NCBI RefSeq assembly: GCF_016909075.1
Contig: NZ_JAFBFC010000003.1
Coordinates: forward strand, 248,001-312,000
Direction: 5' to 3'
DNA from: Priestia iocasae
GTDB taxonomy: Bacteria > Bacillota > Bacilli > Bacillales > Bacillaceae_H
DNA length: 64,000 nt
Positions 43,456 to 52,408 of the stretch are shown in pieces. The position numbers and the translations under genes are program-made. The notes under the pieces are model-generated. The model was given only the letters and a program-made list of their open reading frames with translations, searched no databases and was not told where the DNA came from. Position 1 is the first letter of the stretch; every line of letters begins with the position of its first letter.

Positions 43456-45048
43456 TTATCTACCACTTTCCCAAACACCACCACGTCTTGGATCTCCAAC
43501 GCCACTAATTTGATTTGTGCGCAAATCTTTCGTTAACGCTTGTACTCCTCCGTAAAACACATCGCTTCGTCTTATAGAAATATTGTAATCACCGTTTGAA
43601 ATGACATCTTGAATGCTCCCTTCTAATTCTGGCTCAATCACCATATCACCTTTATCAAAAATAAAGCGACTTTGTTCCACAGCGTCTTTTAGCGATACGT
43701 CACCTTGGAAATGATGGTTCATCACTTGTGATAAAATTTGTGGAATACGCGTTCCTCCTGGCGAACCGATGCCCATTACCCACTCTCCTTGATCGCGAAT
43801 AATGGTAGGTGCCGTAAACGTCCGTGCACGCTTACCACCTTCCATCGTATTGACACCGCTACTTCCAAAGGTATCTGCATTATTGTTTAAGAAAAAGCCC
43901 TTCACCTGCTTACCAATTCCGAAAAAATTACTTAATGTATTCGTTGTTGATACGGTAGTTCCTTCTTTATCAATGACCACAAAATGCGTTGTACTTTCAT
44001 GTTCTTCATCATCTTTTTGACCACTATCTAAATTTTTTTCATGAAGTCTTTCAGTCAGTTTTCCAATATAATCATCAGCCACCCATTCGTCAGGTGATTG
44101 CTCTTCAAAATTCGGATCACTAATGTTAGAAATACGATCTTGATAGGCAATCTTTTTAATTTGGCCCATTGAATAGTAATACTTATTTGGATCATCTTTT
44201 GCTATCTGTTCGATCTGTTCTTTTTCCATCATCTTTAACATCTGAATTAGTGTTGTACCTGAAAATGGAGGCGGTGCTGAGATGATTTCATAACCATCAT
44301 ACGTTGACATCACGGGCTCACGCTCTTCTATTTCATACTCGTTTAAATCTTCAAGTGAAATATCCGTTTGATCTGCCAATGCTTTAGCTACGTCTCCTTC
44401 ATAAAAACCATCTGGTCCTTCTTCTTGAATAATACGTAGCACATCCGCTAACTCAGGTTGTTTCAGAACACCACCAACTGCAATGGCTTGTTCATTCGGA
44501 TAAAAGGATTTTAAGTCATCAACAGGCATACGACCTCGTGAAGCTTGAAGCCGTGAATAGAGCACACTTCCAACTTCAAATCCTTTATCTGCGTAATCAA
44601 TAGCCGGCTGAATCAGTTCATCCAATGGTTTCTTTCCATATTCCTCATGGACGTATGCCATTCCTTTCACAAATCCAGGAACTCCTATCGTTCCTTCTTC
44701 TGATTCTGGAGCGACTTCACGGTAATCAATGAATGTTGGATTTTTATCTTCTTTTGCAATTAGCATGCCACCTCCGCCTCCAACTCCAGAGCCATACGGT
44801 TCCACGACACCTAGTACGTATGAAATGGCGATAGCTGCATCCACAGCGTTTCCTCCATTTTCTAACACGTCCATTCCTACTTTAGCTGCGATTGGATCTG
44901 ACACACTAACTCCATACCCTACTTCTTCTTTAAACGGAAGAGGCACTTCACTAATGATGTTCGGCTGATTTTTATTAATAATAGCTGTAACGGATACAAC
45001 TAAAAAGATAGCTGAAATCACAACTAGCAAAACTTTCTTCACAAACAT
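43456..45048 (-). CDS. ggt: Gamma-glutamyltransferase / poly-gamma-glutamate hydrolase (paralogue 3)
   Basis: 530 residues: N-terminal membrane anchor (about 4-24), large-subunit start GYGVSVSDPIAAKVGMDVLENGGNAVDAA, self-cleavage nucleophile T353 in ESTTHFVVID, then the small subunit (GSPGGTRIPQILSQVM). CapD/GGT superfamily of N-terminal nucleophile enzymes. It acts outside the cell on gamma-glutamyl bonds, most likely on poly-gamma-glutamate given the adjacent cap operon. Its own unit with a cre-like site upstream. Confidence 0.9.
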   Translation of the reverse strand: MFVKKVLLVVISAIFLVVSVTAIINKNQPNIISEVPLPFKEEVGYGVSVSDPIAAKVGMDVLENGGNAVDAAIAISYVLGVVEPYGSGVGGGGGMLIAKEDKNPTFIDYREVAPESEEGTIGVPGFVKGMAYVHEEYGKKPLDELIQPAIDYADKGFEVGSVLYSRLQASRGRMPVDDLKSFYPNEQAIAVGGVLKQPELADVLRIIQEEGPDGFYEGDVAKALADQTDISLEDLNEYEIEEREPVMSTYDGYEIISAPPPFSGTTLIQMLKMMEKEQIEQIAKDDPNKYYYSMGQIKKIAYQDRISNISDPNFEEQSPDEWVADDYIGKLTERLHEKNLDSGQKDDEEHESTTHFVVIDKEGTTVSTTNTLSNFFGIGKQVKGFFLNNNADTFGSSGVNTMEGGKRARTFTAPTIIRDQGEWVMGIGSPGGTRIPQILSQVMNHHFQGDVSLKDAVEQSRFIFDKGDMVIEPELEGSIQDVISNGDYNISIRRSDVFYGGVQALTKDLRTNQISGVGDPRRGGVWESGR

Positions 45049-45175
45049 CGCTCCTTATGGTTCTCTCGTTCGTCTATCTTTATCTTCTATCTATTTTTAT
45101 TATTGTTCTTCTAATCACTTCTAACCATAAATAAGCAATCATTTTAAATCCTAGAAGTTCCCTTTATTATACACA

Positions 45176-45189
45176 TCAAAGCGCTATCA
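45176..45189 (-). promoter_or_regulatory. cre-like catabolite site upstream of ggt paralogue 3
   Basis: TCAAAGCGCTATCA matches the CcpA consensus TGWAANCGNTNWCA at 13 of 14 positions. It lies 128 bases before the gene. The rest of the 300-base gap (45049-45350) is AT-rich and holds no gene, only the terminator of the next paralogue at its right edge. Confidence 0.4.
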
Positions 45190-45305
45190 TTCTTGAGAAC
45201 AAAGTTATAGATATTCTAGCCAAACGATAATCATAGGTATTTTACACTACACATTCTTACTTATATCAAACTCTTCTAGTCCATAAACGTACCTCTATGA
45301 CAATA

Positions 45306-45350
45306 AAAAAAGACACGAATGCGCATTCTCTATGCATTCGTGTCTTTTTT
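45306..45350 (-). terminator. Terminator of ggt paralogue 2
   Basis: 17-bp perfect stem (GACACGAATGC core with A6/T6 extension) and an 11-base loop, abutting the stop codon of the gene ending at 45351. Confidence 0.93.
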
Positions 45351-46922
45351 CTATTGATCACTTTTTCTCCAAACACCTTTACGCCTTGGATCTCCGGCAC
45401 CACCAACAATTTCGTTCGGGTGGTTTTTTACAAGGGCTTGAACGCCACCGTAGTAAATCTCGTCTTTTTTCACATTCACTTCTTGTCCATCATCTCTTAA
45501 TTCTTCTTCTGTCTCTTCATCTAACTCTTCTTCTACATACATGGTTCCTTTATCAAATACAAATCTAGAACTCTCTACAGCTTCACCGATTGAGACATCT
45601 TCTTCAAAATGTTCAGCCATTACTTTTGCTAAGATTTGTGTCACTCGTGTCCCTCCGGCTGAGCCAATTCCCGTTACCCATTCACCATCATCACGAATAA
45701 CGGTTGGTGCGGTAAACGTACGTGATCTCTTTCCCTCTTCTTTTGCATTTTTACCACTATGGAACGTATCAAGGTTATTATTTAAAAAGAACCCCTCGAC
45801 TTGCTTACCTGTGCCAAAGAAGTTACTTAATGTATTCGTTGAAGAAACGGTTGTACCGTCGCGATCAATCACCACAAAATGTGTCGTACTTTCATGCTCT
45901 TCTTCATCTACTTCATCTTCATTTTGTTTCACATCGTCCATTTTTTTCAGTAAGTCCTCTACATACTCATCGCTTACCCATTTCTTTGAATCCTGTTCGT
46001 GGAACTTTGGGTCTCCCATCTTCACAAAGCGCTCTTCATACACTACATTTTTCACTTGCTCCATCTTTTCATAAAACATAGCTGGATCTTCGTTCTTTAA
46101 CGCCCAAATGTCTTCTTTCTCAATCATTTTTAACATTTGAATAAGAGCAACTCCAGAAAATGGCGAAGGTGCAGATAAAATTTCTTTATCTTGATATTTC
46201 CCAACGACTGGGTCTTTCATTACAGTTTCATACTCTTTTAAATCTTCTTTTGAGATAGCCGTATGATCTTCCATTTCATCGGCGATGCTTCCCTCATAAA
46301 ATGCATCAGCACCTTCGTCTTTAATTTTCGTTAACGTTTCTGCTAGCTCTGGCTGCTTTAACGTTTCCCCTGCCTCAATGGCTTCGTCATTGGGATAAAA
46401 GTTGGGTAAATCATCAACCGGCATACGGTCTTTCGATACTTTTAAACGCCAATGTAAAATATCATTTACTTCGAATCCTTCTTCTGCATATTTAATAGAA
46501 GGTTCAATTAGTTCTGCCATTGGTTTTGTGCCATACTTGTCATGGGCTACTTCCATTCCTTTTACAAAGCCAGGGACGCTCACACTTCCCTTTTCAGAGC
46601 TTGGCGCGACTTCACGGTAATCAATGTAAGAAGCATCCGTTCCTTCTTGAGCTGGAGCAATTAACATTCCACCACCGCCGCCTAATCCAGAGCCATACGG
46701 TTCTACTACTCCTAGTGCATAGGAAACAGCAATCGCAGCGTCAACTGCATTTCCACCGTTTTCAAGCACGTCCATTCCCACTTTCGCAGCTAACGGATCA
46801 GAAGCACTGACTCCGTAATTTGCCTCGCTCGTTTCTGCATGTGTTGATTTTGCGGTAACTGCTCCTCCTATAAGCACGGAAAAGGATAACAGAGGGGCTA
46901 CCACTTTGTTGAACTTTTTCAT
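45351..46922 (-). CDS. ggt: Gamma-glutamyltransferase / poly-gamma-glutamate hydrolase (paralogue 2)
   Basis: 523 residues with a cleavable-type signal peptide (about 1-29, AKSTHAETSE), unlike the anchored paralogues on either side, so probably secreted free. Nucleophile T346 in ESTTHFVVID; small subunit with GIGSAGGTRVTQILAKVM. Expected to hydrolyse or transpeptidate gamma-glutamyl links of released poly-gamma-glutamate. It carries an acidic stretch just before the cleavage site (KQNEDEVDEEEHE). Separated from the cap operon by a terminator, so it has its own promoter. Confidence 0.9.
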   Translation of the reverse strand: MKKFNKVVAPLLSFSVLIGGAVTAKSTHAETSEANYGVSASDPLAAKVGMDVLENGGNAVDAAIAVSYALGVVEPYGSGLGGGGGMLIAPAQEGTDASYIDYREVAPSSEKGSVSVPGFVKGMEVAHDKYGTKPMAELIEPSIKYAEEGFEVNDILHWRLKVSKDRMPVDDLPNFYPNDEAIEAGETLKQPELAETLTKIKDEGADAFYEGSIADEMEDHTAISKEDLKEYETVMKDPVVGKYQDKEILSAPSPFSGVALIQMLKMIEKEDIWALKNEDPAMFYEKMEQVKNVVYEERFVKMGDPKFHEQDSKKWVSDEYVEDLLKKMDDVKQNEDEVDEEEHESTTHFVVIDRDGTTVSSTNTLSNFFGTGKQVEGFFLNNNLDTFHSGKNAKEEGKRSRTFTAPTVIRDDGEWVTGIGSAGGTRVTQILAKVMAEHFEEDVSIGEAVESSRFVFDKGTMYVEEELDEETEEELRDDGQEVNVKKDEIYYGGVQALVKNHPNEIVGGAGDPRRKGVWRKSDQ

Positions 46923-46998
46923 CGTGATGGGTTCCTCCTTGATGTATAGTGAGCTAATTTTTAGTATGAATGCTCAAATAAAGCGATTTTTTCCAACA

Positions 46999-47052
46999 AA
47001 AAGCCCCTACATACGATCCATAAATGAATTGGATTTTCTATGCAGGGGCTTT
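46999..47052 (-). terminator. Terminator of the capBCADE operon
   Basis: 12-bp arms AAAGCCCCTACA/TGCAGGGGCTTT (one mismatch) with a 30-base loop; followed on the minus strand by TTTTTGTTGG. Placed after capE. Confidence 0.8.
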
Positions 47053-47076
47053 AACTTTTTTCCGCTTGTAAACGGG

Positions 47077-47310
47077 TTACTTACCTTCTTTTGGTTGAGT
47101 TTGTACAGGCTGTTGATTTTGAACAGTTTGTTTTGCTTCTTGCACTTTTTGTTGAGCAGCTTGTTCAACTAATTGTATGTTTCGCTCAATCTTCTGTTCT
47201 TCAACCGGTGATAGTGTGTCTGAATGCTTTAATGCTCCTAATGTGACAACTAATCCTCCTACAATAACTACTGGTACAATTGCTCCTACTGCACGTTTTA
47301 ACGCAACCAC
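47077..47310 (-). CDS. capE: CapE/PgsE-like small membrane protein
   Basis: 77 residues: one membrane helix (about 8-27; GAIVPVVIVGGLVVTLGAL) and a 45-residue glutamine/lysine-rich outer tail (EQAAQQKVQEAKQTVQN, QPVQTQPKEGK). Small proteins of this design (CapE in B. anthracis, PgsE in B. subtilis) are needed for full poly-gamma-glutamate production. Named from its place as fifth gene in the B. anthracis order capB-C-A-D-E, not from direct sequence identity. 25 bases after capD. Confidence 0.65.
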   Translation of the reverse strand: MVALKRAVGAIVPVVIVGGLVVTLGALKHSDTLSPVEEQKIERNIQLVEQAAQQKVQEAKQTVQNQQPVQTQPKEGK

Positions 47311-47334
47311 TTTTACATTCCTCCAATTTTATAC

Positions 47335-48894
47335 TTACTTATTTTGTGTATTCCAAACGCCTTCACGGCGGGAATCAGCAGCACCTTTAATACTACCTTC
47401 TTCTAAGTCTTTCACTAACGCTTGAACGCCACCGTAAAACATCGGATTATCATTCTCAGGAAATTCATATCCGTATGTTTTTAATGCATCCGCTGTTTTC
47501 TCGTTCGGCTCTTTTTCCATATAAAGCTTACTAGAATCGTAGATAACGCGATTAGAGTCAACCGCTTCTTCAATTGGTTGGTCACCCTCGAAATAGTTTC
47601 CAATCACTTGCGTTAGTACCTGCGGAATGCGATTCCCACCAGGGGTTCCGATTCCTAATACCCACTCATCTTCTGCATCACGAATAATTGTGGGTGCAGT
47701 AAAGGTTCGAGGGCGTTTCCCCTCTTCTCGCTTGTTAATTCCTTCACCAAATGTATCAAGCGTGTTGTTCATAAAGAAACCATCTACGTTTTTTCCACTT
47801 CCAAAGAAATTACTGAGCGTATTTGTCGTCGAAACGACCGTACCATCGCCATCAATCACAACAAAATGAGTGGTACTTTCATGCTCCTCTACGTCACTCA
47901 CTTTCGTTTTATCTGCCTCTGTCGAAGTGAGTTGTTTACGTAAAAGATCAACGTATTTATCAGTTGTCCAATCATCTGTTGCTTGCTTGATAAAAGCAGG
48001 GTCTGCCATTTTACCAAGACGGTCTTTGTAGGCTTTCTTAGAAATCTCGCCCATGTAGTGATAATACAGACTCGGATTATTTTCTTTTAGCTTCCACACT
48101 TCTTCTTTATCCACCATTTTTAACATCTGAATAAGTGTGGCTCCTGAAAATGGCGGTGGTGCGGTCACAATTTGATTACCTTTATATGACTCAATGAGCG
48201 GTTCACGCTCAATAACCTCATAATCCTCTAAATCATCGGAAGAAATCTTTGTTTCATCCTTTATGCTGTCAGCAATTTGCCCTTCGTAAAACGCTTTGGC
48301 TCCATCCTCTTTAATACGCTCAAGCGTTTTAGCAAGCTCTGGTTGTTTTAATGTTTTCCCTGCTTCAATTGCTTCTTCATCAGGATAAAAGTTGTCTAGT
48401 TCTTCTTCATCAATGTTATCTTTATAAGAATTTAAACGATCGTGTAACGATTGATCGACCTCAATGCCTTCTTTGGCTACTTGAATAGAGGGATCAATGA
48501 GATCACTCATCGGACGTGTTCCATAGTTGTCATGAATGTACTCCATTCCTGCAACAAATCCTGGTACACCCTCTTTTCCTTTATCTTTATCAGGTGCTGT
48601 TTCACGGTAATCAATGAATGTTGGGTCAGCATCGGCCGGATCAATGAGCATTCCTCCACCACCACCAATACCTGATCCATACGGTTCTGCAACACCTAAT
48701 GCATAGGAAATAGCAATTGCGGCATCAACCGCTGTTCCTCCGCTTTCAAGTACATCTAATCCAATTTGTGTTGCTACTGGATCAGATGTACTTACAGCAT
48801 AAGGTTCTTTCTTAAAAATAGTTTGATAGGAAACAATTCCAATGATCAGTGAAATGATGAGAATCGAAATCACAACTACCTTCCACTTTCTCAT
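47335..48894 (-). CDS. capD: Poly-gamma-glutamate transpeptidase/depolymerase CapD
   Basis: 519 residues from the ATG at 48894 (AAGGAGGTGAAGGTTG before it; a TTG one codon earlier is less likely). N-terminal membrane anchor (about 6-26), CapD/GGT large subunit (GGTAVDAAIAISYALGVAEP), nucleophile T341 in ESTTHFVVIDGDG, small subunit to the C terminus (GTPGGNRIPQVLTQV). In B. anthracis CapD cleaves itself and then links or trims poly-gamma-glutamate at the wall. Third-last gene of the operon, 27 bases after capA. Confidence 0.92.
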   Translation of the reverse strand: MRKWKVVVISILIISLIIGIVSYQTIFKKEPYAVSTSDPVATQIGLDVLESGGTAVDAAIAISYALGVAEPYGSGIGGGGGMLIDPADADPTFIDYRETAPDKDKGKEGVPGFVAGMEYIHDNYGTRPMSDLIDPSIQVAKEGIEVDQSLHDRLNSYKDNIDEEELDNFYPDEEAIEAGKTLKQPELAKTLERIKEDGAKAFYEGQIADSIKDETKISSDDLEDYEVIEREPLIESYKGNQIVTAPPPFSGATLIQMLKMVDKEEVWKLKENNPSLYYHYMGEISKKAYKDRLGKMADPAFIKQATDDWTTDKYVDLLRKQLTSTEADKTKVSDVEEHESTTHFVVIDGDGTVVSTTNTLSNFFGSGKNVDGFFMNNTLDTFGEGINKREEGKRPRTFTAPTIIRDAEDEWVLGIGTPGGNRIPQVLTQVIGNYFEGDQPIEEAVDSNRVIYDSSKLYMEKEPNEKTADALKTYGYEFPENDNPMFYGGVQALVKDLEEGSIKGAADSRREGVWNTQNK

Positions 48895-48920
48895 CAACCT
48901 TCACCTCCTTGGCTTATGCC

Positions 48921-50204
48921 TTACTGAGCATTCTCAGGATAGGCTTCTTCTGTGTTGTTCACTGGTGCTTCACTTGTGCTAGATTGGCCTTGCTTAGCAT
49001 CATTGTTTGTTTTTTGTTGTTCTTCTTTTTGCTTACGCTCTTTCGCACGCTCAATGACATGTTCATGATCAAGCTTTAATTGGAACTTGTCTCCTTCTTT
49101 TTCAAGACGCGCTTCATTTGAAGAATACTTCGTTAAATCACGATAAATACGATTTTGCTTCCACTTGCTTTCTGTCGGCTGTGGGCTTCCTTCTTTGATT
49201 TGCATTGGGATGACATCAACCGTCGCTTCTCCTTGCTTATTTAAATGGTATTGAACCATTGCACTATTTTTCGTATTTGACCAACCTTGATCGAATACAA
49301 AGTTACCTAAGCTATAGAAGATAACCGCTCCGTTATACACATCGAATGATTGAACAACGTGTGGATGATGACCAACAATGACATCTGCTCCTGCATCAAC
49401 CATAGCTTTTGCTAAACCTTCTTGACGAGGACTTGGTTCGACATCATACTCTTGTCCCCAGTGAGCATTGACCACAATTAAATCTGCATTCTCTTTTGCT
49501 TTTTGAATGACTTCAAAGATAAGATCTGGGTCTGCACTTAATACACCTGGGCGGTTTTCATCTGCCTTCATTCCTGGTACAAGTGTGTCGTTGAATCCTA
49601 CTGTTGCAATACGAACCCCATCGACTTCTTTATACGAAATGGCTTCTTTTGCTTCATCGATGTTGTTTCCTGCACCCACATACTCTACTTTGTTTTGCTT
49701 AAATGCTTGCATTGTATCTTCAATGCCTTTTGAGCCAAAGTCCATCGTATGGTTATTAGCAAGAGATAACACATCAAATCCTGCATCTTTTACTGTTTGT
49801 AAGTCTTGTTCAGTACTTGATAAATGAATGTTTTTTTCTAATTTCTCATAGCTTTCTTCTTGTCCCATAATAACAGGGTGCTCATAGTTTCCACTTACGT
49901 AATCTGACTTTTCAAAGAAACCTTTTACATTACGGAATACAAAATCTTCACCGTATCGGTCTGTAATTTCTTTAATGTGGCGGCCCATCATAATATCGCC
50001 AACCATTGTTAGTGTCAGTTCATCATCATTGTTTTGTGCAAGCTTTGGGTTTTCAATGGCTTGAGAACGCTCCATCCAACCAGCAAATGCTAATACAGCA
50101 ATAATGATAGGCGTAAGAATGAGTGCTTGACGTGCGCTTGATGGCTTCGTCTTTTTAATAAACATTAAAATCTTTTCTTGGAAATTCAGCGTCTTTTTCT
50201 TCAT
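48921..50204 (-). CDS. capA: Poly-gamma-glutamate synthase subunit CapA/PgsA
   Basis: 427 residues from the ATG at 50204 (AAGGTGGGACGT site). Membrane anchor at about 26-44, then a PGA_cap metallophosphatase-like domain with LTMVGDIMMGRHI, SLANNHTMDFGSKG, NAHWGQEYDVEPS and GADVIVGHHPHVV, holding the usual D/H/N metal-site residues. The tail (about 360-427) is charged and Q/N-rich. It works with CapB and CapC in synthesis and export. Fourth-base coupling to capC is close (33 bases). Confidence 0.96.
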   Translation of the reverse strand: MKKKTLNFQEKILMFIKKTKPSSARQALILTPIIIAVLAFAGWMERSQAIENPKLAQNNDDELTLTMVGDIMMGRHIKEITDRYGEDFVFRNVKGFFEKSDYVSGNYEHPVIMGQEESYEKLEKNIHLSSTEQDLQTVKDAGFDVLSLANNHTMDFGSKGIEDTMQAFKQNKVEYVGAGNNIDEAKEAISYKEVDGVRIATVGFNDTLVPGMKADENRPGVLSADPDLIFEVIQKAKENADLIVVNAHWGQEYDVEPSPRQEGLAKAMVDAGADVIVGHHPHVVQSFDVYNGAVIFYSLGNFVFDQGWSNTKNSAMVQYHLNKQGEATVDVIPMQIKEGSPQPTESKWKQNRIYRDLTKYSSNEARLEKEGDKFQLKLDHEHVIERAKERKQKEEQQKTNNDAKQGQSSTSEAPVNNTEEAYPENAQ

Positions 50205-50237
50205 ACGTCCCACCTTATCTACGAAAGATTGGTCTCA

Positions 50238-50687
50238 TTAAAATAGGTAATAAACTTGCATAACTCCAAACGTAATTCCACTTAGTAATAGCGTACTGCC
50301 GACTGTTAATGGTAATCCTTGCTTTTGCATTGCATTAGCAATTAAGCCTGGTACGATAATTCCGATTCCACGAAGTTCGAACATTTCAAATGGTACGATT
50401 GGATAGGCATAATCAAAAATGAGCTTTAAGCACATACCCGTAATTAACATCGCTGCGAACTTTCTTCTTCCATATAAAATCATGAACTTTGAGATTCCAT
50501 ATACAACAATCACATACGTTAACATACTGATTAATAGCACAACAAGCATAAAGATTGGTTGATCAAACACAAGAGCTAAATAACCCGGTACGATAAGACC
50601 TGCTGGTAGTACTCCTGTTTTTTCTGTGAAAATTAAACTTAATGCTACTCCTAATACGAGTGCGATATATAAATCTGATCCGAACAT
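50238..50687 (-). CDS. capC: Poly-gamma-glutamate synthase subunit CapC/PgsC
   Basis: 149 residues, all-membrane with about 4-5 helices; start MFGSDLYIALVLGVALSLIF and the conserved EKTGVLPAGLIVPGYLAL segment identify CapC. It forms the membrane part of the ligase complex with CapB and contributes to polymer export. 21 bases after capB. Confidence 0.96.
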   Translation of the reverse strand: MFGSDLYIALVLGVALSLIFTEKTGVLPAGLIVPGYLALVFDQPIFMLVVLLISMLTYVIVVYGISKFMILYGRRKFAAMLITGMCLKLIFDYAYPIVPFEMFELRGIGIIVPGLIANAMQKQGLPLTVGSTLLLSGITFGVMQVYYLF

Positions 50688-50708
50688 TGTGTTGTTTCGC
50701 CTCCTAAA

Positions 50709-51890
50709 TTAAACTGCTTTTTTCATTGATTTCATTTCAATAATTGCTTCTACTAACGGTTCAGCTGCACCGTGAATGTTACCAACTCCGTACACGATAC
50801 GATCTTGAAGATATGGCTTCATTCGATTTAAAATTTCTTCTGTTGATGCATCCTCCATATCCCAGAACTCTTTTGTTGGAAGTTCACCACGTGCATGTGC
50901 ATCTGCAATTGGGGATGTTGTTTGACCAATCGCAATCATAATATCTGCTTCGATATAAGGCATCACGTCTGCTGCGAACTGCTCGGTACGATCAACACGG
51001 TCTGGGCGGCAATTCATAATAACGATTGGAAGCTTCTCGCTATAATTCATTGAATCCACTCGCTCCCAAATACGTAAAGTAGACGAAGCATCATTTGCCG
51101 CGAATCCATTTACTAAGAACGCTGGATGTTGATCGTCTCCAAATGCTGTAATACGCATCGCACCTGGATCTGGCTGAGCATTTAACATACCACGTAATGC
51201 TGTTTCTTCATCAATTCCCAAAGCTTCTGCAACGGCTAAACCAATTGAGGCGTTGTCCGGGAAAATCATATAATCAAACTTACGTAAATACTCTTCTGAA
51301 ATTTTACTGTTATCTGCAACAATGACTTTTGTGTTTCGTTTTTTAGCAATTTCTTTAAAGTACTCTAAGTACTCACTTTCAATTGTAACGAGATGTCCAT
51401 CATACGGAATCGTTGCTGTAAAGGCTTGGGCAACTTCATCTAATGTTGGTCCCATTACATCCATATGATCTTCTAATACGTTTACGATGACGCCAACTTT
51501 TGCTTGAATGAGTTGATTTTGGAATGTAATTTGATAATCCGGTTGAACAGCCATACATTCACAAATCAGTGCTTCTGCACCTAAATCCGCAACTTCATTC
51601 ACAACGCGTCGTTGTTCTCCGATATTTGGACCTTCCTTACGACGAATAATTGGCTCTTCCTCTGACGTATTCCAATAAATCATGCGCGCTTGCGTTCCTG
51701 TTGTTTTCCCAACTGTCTTATAACCTGCTTCTTTTACGATCCCTGTAATTAACCTTGTCACGGTTGACTTTCCGCGAATCCCGTTAATGTTTACTCGAAT
51801 AGGGATGGAATGCAATTTCTTTAAATGTTTGCGGTACTCCCAGGCTCCATAACTAAGTAAAAATAAGCAACTAACAATGATGAGTATCAT
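50709..51890 (-). CDS. capB: Poly-gamma-glutamate ligase CapB/PgsB
   Basis: 393 residues, exactly the length of B. subtilis PgsB, from the ATG at 51890 with AAGGAGAGTCAGGT before it. N-terminal hydrophobic segment (about 2-17) and Mur-ligase fold with nucleotide loop NGIRGKSTVTRL (about 37-48), then IVNVLEDHMDVMGPT and MNCRPDRVDRTEQF. It ligates glutamate through gamma-carboxyl links using ATP. First gene of the operon; its upstream region of about 500 bases has a leader hairpin. Confidence 0.97.
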   Translation of the reverse strand: MILIIVSCLFLLSYGAWEYRKHLKKLHSIPIRVNINGIRGKSTVTRLITGIVKEAGYKTVGKTTGTQARMIYWNTSEEEPIIRRKEGPNIGEQRRVVNEVADLGAEALICECMAVQPDYQITFQNQLIQAKVGVIVNVLEDHMDVMGPTLDEVAQAFTATIPYDGHLVTIESEYLEYFKEIAKKRNTKVIVADNSKISEEYLRKFDYMIFPDNASIGLAVAEALGIDEETALRGMLNAQPDPGAMRITAFGDDQHPAFLVNGFAANDASSTLRIWERVDSMNYSEKLPIVIMNCRPDRVDRTEQFAADVMPYIEADIMIAIGQTTSPIADAHARGELPTKEFWDMEDASTEEILNRMKPYLQDRIVYGVGNIHGAAEPLVEAIIEMKSMKKAV

Positions 51891-51928
51891 ACCTGACTCT
51901 CCTTCCCACACAGGGTCTTTTGTTATTC

Positions 51929-51986
51929 ACTCTACGAAAGAAAAAAAAGATAAAAAGAATGATTTCAATTCAATCTTTTGTAGAGT
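51929..51986 (-). repeat. Leader inverted repeat upstream of capB
   Basis: 12-bp arms ACTCTACAAAAG / CTTTCGTAGAGT on the transcript with one G-U or mismatch and a 34-base loop, 39 bases before the capB start. It lies where a 5' leader would be and may influence cap expression. The rest of 51987-52230 is AT-rich non-coding sequence, the probable cap promoter region; no clear -35/-10 was found. Confidence 0.35.
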
Positions 51987-52227
51987 TTTTCTATCTAAAT
52001 CTTGGCGAATAAATTATTCACCTAAAACAAAACCAATGTCATAGTAACACATCTATTTCGTAGTGAATGTTATAAAGTGTGTTATTTAAATTACAGCAAT
52101 ATTACACCTAAAACTTATTTAATGAGCACAAAGTCCTTAATTGACCTAATTTGTGGAATAAGAGGAATAATACTAGAAAAATAAGAACAAAAGCCTTAAA
52201 GCAAAGTGATTATATTGGTTCAAACAT

Positions 52228-52272
52228 AAAAAATAGCGCTTGGACATAATAACCAAACGCTCCATTATTTTT
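52228..52272 (-). terminator. Second downstream terminator of the SUFU-like gene
   Basis: 9-bp arms AGCGCTTGG/CCAAACGCT with one G-U pair, then TATTTTTTATG on the minus strand. Probably a back-up terminator that insulates the cap region. Confidence 0.6.
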
Positions 52273-52335
52273 CTATTGACTGGAAAATGGAAGGAAAATG
52301 TTTTTTCTAAAAATACAGACTATTTAGCCGCATAT

Positions 52336-52380
52336 AAAAAATAGAATGTGCATTTGTAACAAATGCACATTCTATTTTTT
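52336..52380 (-). terminator. Terminator of the SUFU-like gene
   Basis: 20-bp perfect stem with ATAGAATGTGCATTT core and a 5-base loop, A5/T5 at the base; 29 bases from the stop of the gene ending at 52409. Confidence 0.95.
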
Positions 52381-52408
52381 ATCACTATTATTATATTAAA
52401 ATACTTTT

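Noticed and set aside
45541-46074. 177-residue plus-strand frame inside the second ggt gene
   Set aside because: Antisense shadow; serine/cysteine-rich composition reflects the opposite coding strand. Similar shadows occur in the other ggt genes.
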